NCBI RefSeq assembly: GCF_036924745.1
Contig: NZ_JAZHSD010000001.1
Location: 7,005,001-7,069,000 of the forward strand
DNA from: Bradyrhizobium sp. AZCC 1693
GTDB taxonomy: Bacteria > Pseudomonadota > Alphaproteobacteria > Rhizobiales > Xanthobacteraceae
DNA length: 64,000 nt
Direction: 5' to 3'
Shown here: piece after piece, positions 15,564 through 23,623 of the stretch
Numbering within the stretch: the stretch's first letter is position 1
Layout: each line of letters starts with the position of its first letter
Position numbers and translations under genes: made by a program
The notes under the pieces: model-generated
Database searches by the model: none
What the model was told of the DNA's origin: nothing
Seen by the model: the letters and a program-made list of their open reading frames with translations, nothing else

Positions 15564-16940
15564 TTAACCGAAGAAATGGCGTATGTCCAAAATCGTATAT
15601 GATCCGACAAGATAGGTTGCAGCTATGCCAACGAAGAAACCGAATGCATAGGCGGGTATCCAGCGTAGCTCCTTCCATAAGCTTATCCAGCCTTGCCTGT
15701 ATGCGAGAGCAATTATTGCGATCGAAGGGAAAAGGCGGGCCCCTGCAACTCCCGCAACCGCCCCAAGTGGCCCGTGGAAGTAATATCCGAGGCTCAATAG
15801 GGCTAGTAGGCAAGTTGCTTGCAAAACTGAAACCCACGCTACGACGCTTGGCCTCGCAATTGCTGTAAAAGCGCTTCGAATTAACTGAAACGGATAGAGC
15901 AACAGTCCAAAGCTAAGGATTTGAAGAATAACGCCAGCCTCGGCGTAGCGTTGATCGTAGAGGAAGTGAACTATCGCGTTGCCTGAGGAAAAGATAAAGC
16001 CCGCGGAGCCGGCTGCGGCAATTTCGATAGGCAATCTAAATCGATAGTATCGGTCCTGAAGGTGGTCAGGGTTTCTTCTGATCACTTCTCCGAGTACCGG
16101 CAGTGTCATTGTAGCGTTCAATCGTTCAAGGACGTTCTCAAGCGCGTCGCTTAGCGTCTTCGCCACATAGTAAATCCCAAGCATTGGCCCCGGTACCAGC
16201 AGGCCTAAGAAGAGGACATCACTTTGTGAGCTAACGAATGTTGCCCAGGATGAAAGATTGATCCATTTCCCGAACGCGACAATCTCCTTGAAGTGTTCTT
16301 GCCGCCAAGCGAAGGCCATGCGTGGACCGGGAATAATTGCGTGAGACAAAGCAGCGCGGAGAATGCTGCCTGCCACCGATCCTCCAACGATCGCCCAAAC
16401 GGTGGGAGAAAAATAGGCCCAAACGATCATTATCGGGACTGGAATTATGCGGGATGTCAGGTCCAGTATGACGATTGGCCGAAAGTTCAGTTGTCTTACG
16501 TTGAGCGAAATCGCGGTCGACTCGCAACCGCTCAAAACAAGATTGAGGCCTAGAATGCATGCAACTGGAGGAAAAGAGTCAGATGCAAATACGCTTTCTG
16601 ACGGAAGCGCCGATTGAACAAGGGGGAAGCTAAGTGCCAGACACACGATGGCTATGATTAGCCAGAGGGAGGCGCCTCGGAAAAGTTGGAACACCCATGC
16701 CGAGCATAAGAATTCACGATCTTCTCCATGGGGGTTTTGTATTATGGCTGCTTTGACCCCAAAATCGCTCAATAGCAAAAGGCCAACGATAAGCGCCGTG
16801 GCTGCTGCCACGACCCCAAAGGCATCGGGAAACAGGAGGCGCGTCATAATCAGATTTGTGAGCAGTCGCGTCGACAACTCGACGCCATATGATGCAACGG
16901 TCCACGCTCCAGCTCGAAGAGCCCTTTGACGAAGGGTCAT
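15564..16940 (-). CDS. Wzx-type polysaccharide flippase
   Basis: 458 residues from the ATG at 16940 (MTLRQRALRAGAWTV), with TTGGA upstream. It has twelve to fourteen predicted membrane helices. The start GAWTVASYGVELSTRLLTNLIMTRLLFPDAFGV (split here: GAWTVASYGVE and NLIMTRLLFPDAFG) matches the MOP/PST family, which flips lipid-linked repeat units across the inner membrane. Internal QSDVLFLGLLVPGPMLGIYY is the repeat of the family around helix 7. Neighbours are a GT4 downstream and a polymerase upstream, the expected set for a Wzx/Wzy pathway. Confidence 0.85.
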   Translation of the reverse strand: MTLRQRALRAGAWTVASYGVELSTRLLTNLIMTRLLFPDAFGVVAAATALIVGLLLLSDFGVKAAIIQNPHGEDREFLCSAWVFQLFRGASLWLIIAIVCLALSFPLVQSALPSESVFASDSFPPVACILGLNLVLSGCESTAISLNVRQLNFRPIVILDLTSRIIPVPIMIVWAYFSPTVWAIVGGSVAGSILRAALSHAIIPGPRMAFAWRQEHFKEIVAFGKWINLSSWATFVSSQSDVLFLGLLVPGPMLGIYYVAKTLSDALENVLERLNATMTLPVLGEVIRRNPDHLQDRYYRFRLPIEIAAAGSAGFIFSSGNAIVHFLYDQRYAEAGVILQILSFGLLLYPFQLIRSAFTAIARPSVVAWVSVLQATCLLALLSLGYYFHGPLGAVAGVAGARLFPSIAIIALAYRQGWISLWKELRWIPAYAFGFFVGIAATYLVGSYTILDIRHFFG

Positions 16941-17090
16941 TGTCCAATCACTTTTTGGCTGGTTTGTCGTGGCGCACTGCGTCCGGTGATAGCCTACTTG
17001 CAGCGCTGATCGCCAGAGCTCGGTCCAATTATCATTAAGCACCGTTCAGCCCCGACCTGTCGCTAACGCGAGACTGAAGGTCAGTCAGTT

Positions 17091-18554
17091 TCATCTTGTT
17101 GTGGTTAATTTGGTGGGACTCGAGAAAGTGCTTGTGCCGGATGATCCGTCCAAGCGATGCCCTTGAGCAGTCCCCAATTTGATAGATCGCTTAGCGAGAG
17201 CAAGAGCTTCGGCCTGACCCAGTAACGCGCCGCTGAGCAACCACGTCCAAGGGATGAGCCCAGAATTGGGAAGCAAGTCAAAAATATTAATCGCTACGAT
17301 CAGCGCAAGTGTGCCAAGCGTGCGCTGCTCCTTCAGAGATCGGCTCAATCGGGAGGCCGACGCTGCTCGATACACGCAAATTGCCAAGAGCCCAAATTCC
17401 GAGAGAAATCCGAATAAGCCAAACTGGCCAATATCAATAATCCACCGCCCGTCGGTAACGCTGAGGTCCTTACCAGTTGTTTCATCGTAAACCCGACTTC
17501 GTCCATATCTTCCCCAGCCAAACCAAGGCCGCTCAAATGCGCGTGCAAGCAAGCTATCTTCGTTCCTCAAACGAAACTCCAGTGATTGAGCTCTATCCTT
17601 GTCTATCGATTGTGCCACACCAAGTATGGTTGTGGTAGGAACCAGATCGAGCGAGCGCAATATCGGATATGCCAACGAGATCGTGACCAACAGGGTAGCT
17701 ACTCGGAAAAGCGCTCCAGGTTTCGCAAAAAAGACCAGAAGACCGCCGGCCAAGCCGTAAAGTAGGGCGCCCATGCTCTTGCAGAGTAGGAGTACCAAGC
17801 CGAGATAAGGTGCCGTAAATCCCGGTGGCAGCGGTCCGAGCTTGACGCCATTCCGCCAAAGCGCGATCGATCCTAACACGCTAGTCATCAAAATGAGCGC
17901 GGCCAGCAATCCGTGCCCCATAAAGGCCATAGGCCGAAATCCGCCTTCGCGCATCGCCTGAACGAATTCGGTTGGATAATAGCCATAGATCCAGTTATGG
18001 AGTTGCGGGCTAAATCTAACCTCGAACAGCAATAGAACCGAATAGCAGACAAAGGCTATCGCCAGAATCTTCAAAATGGTATCGCAATCTCCTGGCGTTC
18101 GAAGGAAGCGCCGCCCAAGCATGAACGGAATAAGGGTTATCAGCGCTGACGCAACTGCCGAAATTGCATCGTAGAGACCGACGCCTGGCAGAAAACGTCC
18201 GCCAATCATGAGATTGTCGCCGTTCAATTCGCTCGTTATGACCTTCGATACAAGGATTGATAAGATCAATATCTCGACCAAGCCAAATCGTTTCAATCGC
18301 TTTGGCGGCTCGCCCGCCCGAGCGAAAAAGAGGCAGCCTGCAAGAGCGGAGAAACTTGCCAAGCTGTCTTTATCGATCTGTGGAACCATCGGGATTTTGA
18401 GGCCCGTGTTGCTGGGAAGAAACATCTGGGCGATCAGAAAAGTTAAAATCAAGGCCTCCGATCGCGATTTGCAAAATGCGAACATGCAAAGGCTCGCGAT
18501 CGGCCAGAGCAGAAGCGCCAACGCCGCAACAGGTGTTAGATTTTCCTCGACCAA
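17091..18554 (-). CDS. O-antigen polymerase/ligase-like protein (Wzy type)
   Basis: 487 residues from a TTG at 18554 (AGGA seven bases before it); the first in-frame ATG is 22 codons later. The protein is almost all membrane helices with one longer periplasmic part before RPWFGWGRYGRS. That W-G-x-G-like motif and the later GWxW-type end are usual for the Wzy/WaaL superfamily. Sequence identity in this family is low, so the call rests on topology and on its place next to the Wzx-type flippase. It would join repeat units in the periplasm. Confidence 0.72.
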   Translation of the reverse strand: MVEENLTPVAALALLLWPIASLCMFAFCKSRSEALILTFLIAQMFLPSNTGLKIPMVPQIDKDSLASFSALAGCLFFARAGEPPKRLKRFGLVEILILSILVSKVITSELNGDNLMIGGRFLPGVGLYDAISAVASALITLIPFMLGRRFLRTPGDCDTILKILAIAFVCYSVLLLFEVRFSPQLHNWIYGYYPTEFVQAMREGGFRPMAFMGHGLLAALILMTSVLGSIALWRNGVKLGPLPPGFTAPYLGLVLLLCKSMGALLYGLAGGLLVFFAKPGALFRVATLLVTISLAYPILRSLDLVPTTTILGVAQSIDKDRAQSLEFRLRNEDSLLARAFERPWFGWGRYGRSRVYDETTGKDLSVTDGRWIIDIGQFGLFGFLSEFGLLAICVYRAASASRLSRSLKEQRTLGTLALIVAINIFDLLPNSGLIPWTWLLSGALLGQAEALALAKRSIKLGTAQGHRLDGSSGTSTFSSPTKLTTTR

Positions 18555-18631
18555 CGTTGTTTCCTAAGAGATTGCGACGATGTCGAACGAGCAACTCCGA
18601 TACCAGCATGCTCGGTTAGTGTAGAGCTTTT

Positions 18632-19378
18632 TCAATCCAAAAACCTATTTCTGGTGACCCGAAAAAACTCCACGAGCGGCGCCAGAAATGTCTTATCCAA
18701 AAGCCTAGGAGAGATGTCACTCTTTGTGCCATGTTGTTTTGCCAAATTGGGAGACGCGATAAAGACACGCGTTTGCGGTCGCACCAAGAGCAGGTGGCTG
18801 TAGGTACCATCACGGCCCATTGATCCGCCGTCCGGATGGCCAGCCGGTCTCGATTGGCTGTCCTTCATGTAAGTTATCATCACATCAAAAAATGAACCAT
18901 TGACCGCATAGAAATGTCCCCCGATTGTTCCTGCTGAATGGCGGAGCAATCCCGCTTCTGAGGAAGAAGGCCGTGTCGGGGTCAAATACCCAAAATAAAT
19001 GATGTCCCATTCGGTTGGGACCTGATCGACAATTCTTTGTACAATCGAGGGCTCGACAGGGTTGAAGTGAATGTCGTCCTCAAAGATCAGCACGTTCTTT
19101 AAGTGCCTTTCTCGCGCAAGCTTGAGGACTTGATGGTGACTGGCTACTGATCCTCTATATCCTGCTGAGGGGAACGATCCTGCATCATCGAACTTTATTG
19201 CCGGAAATAGACTGATCTTGCATCTCGGACTTTGCCCCGGGATCGCGGCTTCAATCTCGAAGCCTAGTTTCCTGAATTCGTGCTCAGCTCTCCTTCTCCG
19301 ATCAGTTCGCTCAGGAAGATTGATCAGGAAGGCGTGATCGAAGTAATCGATTATCTGTTTCACCTGGAAGCCATTCAT
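18632..19378 (-). CDS. Glycosyltransferase family 25 protein, copy 1
   Basis: 248 residues. FLINLPERTDRRRRAEHEF is the N-terminal signature of GT25 (LPS galactosyltransferase-like), SVASHHQVLKLA and VLIFEDDIHF (metal-binding E-D-D) follow, then WDIIYFGYL and HFYAVN. It is cytoplasmic and likely transfers a hexose. The second GT25 lies just upstream at 19500-20270, and both share the order of motifs and a tail with R-P-A-G-H-P, so they are paralogues. No strong ribosome site is visible at the ATG. Confidence 0.82.
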   Translation of the reverse strand: MNGFQVKQIIDYFDHAFLINLPERTDRRRRAEHEFRKLGFEIEAAIPGQSPRCKISLFPAIKFDDAGSFPSAGYRGSVASHHQVLKLARERHLKNVLIFEDDIHFNPVEPSIVQRIVDQVPTEWDIIYFGYLTPTRPSSSEAGLLRHSAGTIGGHFYAVNGSFFDVMITYMKDSQSRPAGHPDGGSMGRDGTYSHLLLVRPQTRVFIASPNLAKQHGTKSDISPRLLDKTFLAPLVEFFRVTRNRFLD

Positions 19379-19387
19379 CCAATGCGA

Positions 19388-19500
19388 TCAGCGGTAATCT
19401 CTCGAAAAACGTTTGATCGATGACAGCAGATCATTCCTGTCAAAGGGCTTGGGTTTGAGGACGGCGAGGCGCCCGCGCATTTCGAGTTCTGCGAACGTCC
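19388..19500 (-). pseudogene. Possible remnant of a receiver-domain protein
   Basis: Between the two GT25 genes the minus strand reads MRGRLAVLKPKPFDRNDLLS and then SIKRFSRDYR before a stop (TGA at 19390-19388). The K-P-F-D-x-x-x-L-L-x-x-I pattern is that of the last helix of response-regulator receiver domains. There is no room for the rest of the domain, because the GT25 gene overlaps in another frame. It is either a leftover of a gene cut by cassette insertion or chance. Confidence 0.25.
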
Positions 19501-20270
19501 TAAATGGGGGCCGCGTTACGAGACGAGACATCGGCGATAAGCCCTTCAGGAGGCCCACCGCTTATTAACCCATGACGCCACAGCTCGTCGCGCACTAGTC
19601 TTACGGTCGAAATGAATGGCAAGCGCCCATAGCCGGTAGGCTTCCCGAGCGAGCTTTCGGACCCCCGCTGAATAGACAGCCGCGGGGACGAGATCAAGCA
19701 TTTGACGTCTGGATTCTGCTGTCGGAACAGTGTGAATGATCCGTCTATGTACATCTTGCCACCCAGCGGATGTCCTGCTGGCCGCTCTATCACTAATTCA
19801 AGATATCTCGCAAGGTTGGGAATAACTCTAGCTCTCACAGCGTAACAGTGAGCCCAGTAGAATCCTCCGGTGTAAGTGACAAAGCCATTTTCTGAGGATG
19901 GTGGATTACGAAGCGAATGGCCAAGAAACAGGATGTCCCAATCGAGCGTCCTGATGGTCTCGGCGATCTTGGGTCCTCGGGAGCCGATTGCGGTTCTAAA
20001 AATTGCGTCATCTTCCAGGATCAAGACTGATTCCAATCGGTCGGCTTCCGCCCTGCGAATGATATCAAGATGACTAAGGAGATTTCCATAAACGCCTCGC
20101 GACGGAAACCCGTTGGCATGCTCCGGCTTTGGCGCGTCCGGAATATGGGCCCGCTCAATCGGGAAGCCGAATCGTCCCAATTCTTTGCGCAGAGCTTCGT
20201 ATCTGTCTCGGCGTTCCCGCAAGTGAATTATCTCAACGCGACTGAAAGCCTCAAAGATCGTACTAGCCAT
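19500..20270 (-). CDS. Glycosyltransferase family 25 protein, copy 2
   Basis: 256 residues from the ATG at 20270, with GGAGGAG six bases before it. It has IIHLRERRDRYEALRKEL (GT25 N-terminus), NLLSHLDIIRRA, SVLILEDDAIF (the E-D-D site) and WDILFLGHSL. Motif order matches the copy at 18632-19378, and both carry IERPAGHP- or SRPAGHP-like segments. The pair probably arose by duplication and then diverged to add different residues or to make different linkages. It is the first gene of this run on the minus strand. Confidence 0.82.
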   Translation of the reverse strand: MASTIFEAFSRVEIIHLRERRDRYEALRKELGRFGFPIERAHIPDAPKPEHANGFPSRGVYGNLLSHLDIIRRAEADRLESVLILEDDAIFRTAIGSRGPKIAETIRTLDWDILFLGHSLRNPPSSENGFVTYTGGFYWAHCYAVRARVIPNLARYLELVIERPAGHPLGGKMYIDGSFTLFRQQNPDVKCLISSPRLSIQRGSESSLGKPTGYGRLPFISTVRLVRDELWRHGLISGGPPEGLIADVSSRNAAPI

Positions 20271-20356
20271 CAAGCGCTCCTCCTTATTGTGAACTCAACT
20301 GCCGAGTCGATCTGAATGGGATGCGCCGCGCCTATGCTCGCGCGTCGGATGCTGGA

Positions 20357-21418
20357 TCATCGGTCATGCATTCGGCTCGCTGGAATCTCTTTGTGTTCGA
20401 TGAGCTGAGGGCGCCGATGCAACAGGCGGTCGCGCCAGAACATCGCCAGGCCAAGTCCCTCCGGGAAACGTGCCAGAAGCTGAAAGCAAGCGAGGCGTGC
20501 ACGGTCTGAAGCAGCCCCTGAGTTGTTGATGGTCAGTCGCACCAATTGCATTGGGTAGACGAGCCAGGCGATCCATCCAAAACTTGGAAACCCAATCGTT
20601 GCAATGATGCAAGCCAAGGGGAGGACGAGTCCCCAAACGGCCGCACGGCGTGCCTCGCGCACAAGGTGTTGCTCGGGTGGGGCACCGTGCAGGTGACTGC
20701 CGTGTGCAAAGGCGTATCCAGCGCGGCACGTCCTTTTCCACCACTGTTTGAAATGCAGCATCGCTGCATCGTGTAGCGCCATCTCGTCTCGTAGCCGCCA
20801 AAGCCGCCAGTTCGCTTGGCGAAGCCGCACCGAAAGCTCCTCTTCCTCGCCGGCAATCACGTCCTCACTATAGCCGCCCACACTCTTCAGCGCCGCGGCG
20901 CGCATCATCACGTTGCCGGCGAAGGCGCGGACCTCGCCCGTGGGGCGGTCCCACTCCTTGTCGCAAAGCCAGTTGTAGACACTTCGCTGCGGATATCGCT
21001 CGCGCAGCCGGCCGCATACGGCGGCGCCATCGCTGTTGGAAGCGAGAAAGGCGACCGCGGCTTCTGGCCAGGTGGCGGCCAGCTCGCAGTCGCCGTCCAC
21101 GAACTGGACATAAGCCGCATTGGGTAGGATCGCGAGCAGGCGGGCGAAGCCGGCGTTGCGCGCGCGCGCCGCGGTGAAGGGAATGCTGAGATCGAGCTCG
21201 ACGACCTCGGCGCCCAGCTCGCGCGCCGCCTGCACCGATCCGTCGGTCGAGTTGGAATCGACGTAAACCACCGCCTTAGCCGCGGACACCGAGCGCAGGC
21301 AGGTGACAAGCCGCTGGCCCTCATTGCGGCCGATGACGACAACGCCGAACCTTGCAGGCTCCGCGCCGGCTTTGTGGTTAATGTTCTCGCTCGTCTGCAA
21401 AGTGGAATCTCTTAACAT
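20357..21418 (-). CDS. Glycosyltransferase family 2, exosortase-locus type
   Basis: 353 residues. FGVVVIGRNEGQRLVTCLRS, VYVDSNSTDGS and VQFVDGDCEL (D-x-D) give a GT2 fold; the later VIAGEEEELSVRLRQANW is the E-D-like catalytic loop, here with a run of four Glu. One or two C-terminal membrane helices (LVLPLACIIATIGF, IAWLVYPMQLV) anchor it. Base composition is again high-GC, unlike the cassette to its left. Just upstream on the same strand is the broken acetyltransferase, suggesting a shared unit. Confidence 0.82.
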   Translation of the reverse strand: MLRDSTLQTSENINHKAGAEPARFGVVVIGRNEGQRLVTCLRSVSAAKAVVYVDSNSTDGSVQAARELGAEVVELDLSIPFTAARARNAGFARLLAILPNAAYVQFVDGDCELAATWPEAAVAFLASNSDGAAVCGRLRERYPQRSVYNWLCDKEWDRPTGEVRAFAGNVMMRAAALKSVGGYSEDVIAGEEEELSVRLRQANWRLWRLRDEMALHDAAMLHFKQWWKRTCRAGYAFAHGSHLHGAPPEQHLVREARRAAVWGLVLPLACIIATIGFPSFGWIAWLVYPMQLVRLTINNSGAASDRARLACFQLLARFPEGLGLAMFWRDRLLHRRPQLIEHKEIPASRMHDR

Positions 21419-21566
21419 CTTAATTCCGCGGCGGCCTGGGGACGCCCGTAAACTTCATCAAATTCGATCTCAAAACGTGACAGCAACTGCAATTTTCATT
21501 TGCCGAGCGGCCTCAATGGCGCGGCAGATCGACGAGGGGTATCACGAACGGGGCGGAGCGAAGGCA

Positions 21567-22081
21567 CTATTGCGCAGTGTGGTGAATTTCCCCCGGATAG
21601 CCCGTCGCCAATCCGTATGGCTCGACGTCGGCAATCACCACCGCGTTCGCCCCGATCCGCGCATGCGCGCCGATCTTGACCGGCCCAAGGATCTTGGCGC
21701 CGGCCCCGATGTCGACATGGCCGGCAATTTCGGGAACCCCGCCGCGGCCACGGCTGCCAAGCGTGACCTGGTGGAAATCAGGCAGTTCACGCCGATTTTG
21801 GCGTCCGGGTGAATGACGATGCCGTTGGGATGGGGGACCAGCAGCCCGCCGCCGATCTGGCAGGTGAGCGGTATCTCGGCTCCCGTCACCACGCTCCAGA
21901 AGCGATGGCGCAGTGCGATGAACTTGCAGCACAGCGTACCGAAAAGGCCGCCGCGCGCCCGCCAGAACTGGTAGCGCCGAACCGTCAGCAGCAGCTTGCG
22001 GCCGGGATCCCAGAACTGCTGGGGACGTTCCCGGGTCCAGTCGGGAATATCGGCGCTGATCTGTTTGGTAGCCTGATCCAC
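21567..22081 (-). pseudogene. Serine O-acetyltransferase-like gene with a one-base frameshift
   Basis: From a GTG at 22081 the frame gives [20 protein letters not shown], then a left-handed beta-helix start ([31 protein letters not shown]). It then goes out of frame. The next frame continues at once with [20 protein letters not shown] and [31 protein letters not shown] and YGLATGYPG, to a stop at 21567. Adding one T to the short T run at 21775-21777 would restore the full enzyme (CLI-FHQVTLG). Either the gene is dead or there is a sequencing error. An intact copy would acetylate serine or a polysaccharide precursor. Confidence 0.8.
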
Positions 22082-22382
22082 CTGTGTGCACCTGCCCTGG
22101 AATTAAATCCAATAGCGGACGGCCCAGCTCATGGGAAGCGCCAGGTTCTCAATGCGCGCAACCATCTCCATTGGCGGTTGATCCACCAGCGGCCCGCGAT
22201 CTCCGGGAGCGCGCCCGAGCTATCCCTTTGGAATTGGCATTTCATTCAGAGACGCGCTATTAATCACGTATATTAAATCGATTTCACTAGGCAGGTATTT
22301 CGTAGTAGATCGCTTACTATTCGTTAATCATATGAAGGCCCCGCGGGTGCGCCGGGCGAAATTGTAGTTTCGTGGAGCTTTT
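22082..22382. promoter_or_regulatory. Divergent control region
   Basis: 300 bases between the acetyltransferase gene on the minus strand and the WecG-STAS gene on the plus strand, so promoters for both sides must lie here. The segment 22240-22330 is AT-rich. I could not define boxes with confidence. Confidence 0.4.
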
Positions 22383-23558
22383 ATGTTGAAGACATTGCGC
22401 GCCCCGCCGGCCTCGTCCGACTTTGCCGAGCGATCTGGCGAGCCGCGATCGGCATGCGCCTCTCCGGACGACCTTTCCCGCAAAGTATATGGCCTCCTCG
22501 GCATTCCCGTTGACGCGCTCGATTTCCCCTCGCTGCTGCGCGCAATGGATCTCGCGACGAATGCCGGCTCGCCATTTCTGATTTCGACGCCCAACGTCAA
22601 TTTCCTCGTCAAGAGCCAGATCAACGGCATGTTCCGCGAGCCCATGCTGCTGAGCGACCTGTGTCTTGCGGACGGCATGCCGCTGATCTGGCTTGCCAAG
22701 CTGCTGCGTATTCCGATCCATGAGAGAATTGCCGGCAGCGACCTGTTCGGCCGGCTCAAATCCTCCAATGGGACTGGCCGGTGTCTCCGGGTCTTCCTGC
22801 TAGGCGGAGCCGAGGGGCTGGCGGCCGCGGTCGGCGCCAGACTGAACGCCGAGAGGGGCGGGCTGGAATGCGTCGGCGTGCTCAACCCGGGTTTTGGCAC
22901 GATTGAGGAGATGAGCTCGCCGAAAATAATCGATGAAATAAATGTCAGCAACGCAGATTTAATTGCGGTATTTTTCGGCGCGGAGAAGGCCCAGGCCTGG
23001 CTGCTGCACAACCACTGGCGGCTGCGTCCGCCCGTTCGGGCCCAGTTCGGGGCTACCATCAATTTCGAGGCCGGAACTGTCCGGCGGGCGCCGCCGATGC
23101 TTCGCAGCACCGGGTTCGAGTGGCTCTGGCGCATCAAAGAAGAGCCGTATCTTTGGCGGCGTTACTGGAACGACGGGAAGGCCCTGCTCGCGATGCTGGT
23201 CACCAGCGTGCTGCCCTTGATGTGTAGTGTGCGGCGCCTGCGAGACTTGAACGAGCTGTCGATCACAAAGCGCGAAGATTACGGTTCTGTGACTATTTCC
23301 CTATCCGGGGCCGCGGTGGCCGCACATGTCGACGGCGCGATCGAACAGCTTCGGGACGCGCTCGACAGCGGCAAACGAATGGTCGTCGACGTTTCGAATA
23401 CGCAGTACGTCGACGCACGGTTCTTGGGGCTTTTCCTGATGGTCCGAAAACAATTGGCTAGCCGAGGACAGAAACTGCTGTTTACGGGTGCGTCCGCCGG
23501 CCTGCGACGAATATTCCGCTTGAACAGATTCGAATTCCTCCTGTCACAGGAAGTGTGA
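22383..23558 (+). CDS. WecG/TagA/CpsF-type glycosyltransferase fused to a STAS domain
   Basis: 391 residues. Residues 35-250 match the GT26 family: FLISTPNVNFLVKSQ, CLADGMPLIWLAKLL, RIAGSDLF, RVFLLGGAEG, and the later GATINFEAGTVRRAPPML then GFEWLWRIKEEP. GT26 enzymes add the second sugar to an undecaprenyl-linked primer. Residues about 295-391 form a second domain (VTISLSGAAVAAHVDGAIEQ, MVVDVSNTQYVDARFLGLFL) with the STAS fold of anti-sigma antagonists and transporter tails. Where phospho-regulated STAS proteins have D-S-S/T the sequence is D-A-R, so no phospho-acceptor is present. The domain may bind nucleotide or a partner. PrsT follows on the same strand. Confidence 0.85.
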   Translation: MLKTLRAPPASSDFAERSGEPRSACASPDDLSRKVYGLLGIPVDALDFPSLLRAMDLATNAGSPFLISTPNVNFLVKSQINGMFREPMLLSDLCLADGMPLIWLAKLLRIPIHERIAGSDLFGRLKSSNGTGRCLRVFLLGGAEGLAAAVGARLNAERGGLECVGVLNPGFGTIEEMSSPKIIDEINVSNADLIAVFFGAEKAQAWLLHNHWRLRPPVRAQFGATINFEAGTVRRAPPMLRSTGFEWLWRIKEEPYLWRRYWNDGKALLAMLVTSVLPLMCSVRRLRDLNELSITKREDYGSVTISLSGAAVAAHVDGAIEQLRDALDSGKRMVVDVSNTQYVDARFLGLFLMVRKQLASRGQKLLFTGASAGLRRIFRLNRFEFLLSQEV

Positions 23559-23623
23559 TAGCGCAGGCAAACAGACGATTGTCCGGCCGGGTTCGGCCGT
23601 GTGACACTCATTCAGGATCAGAG

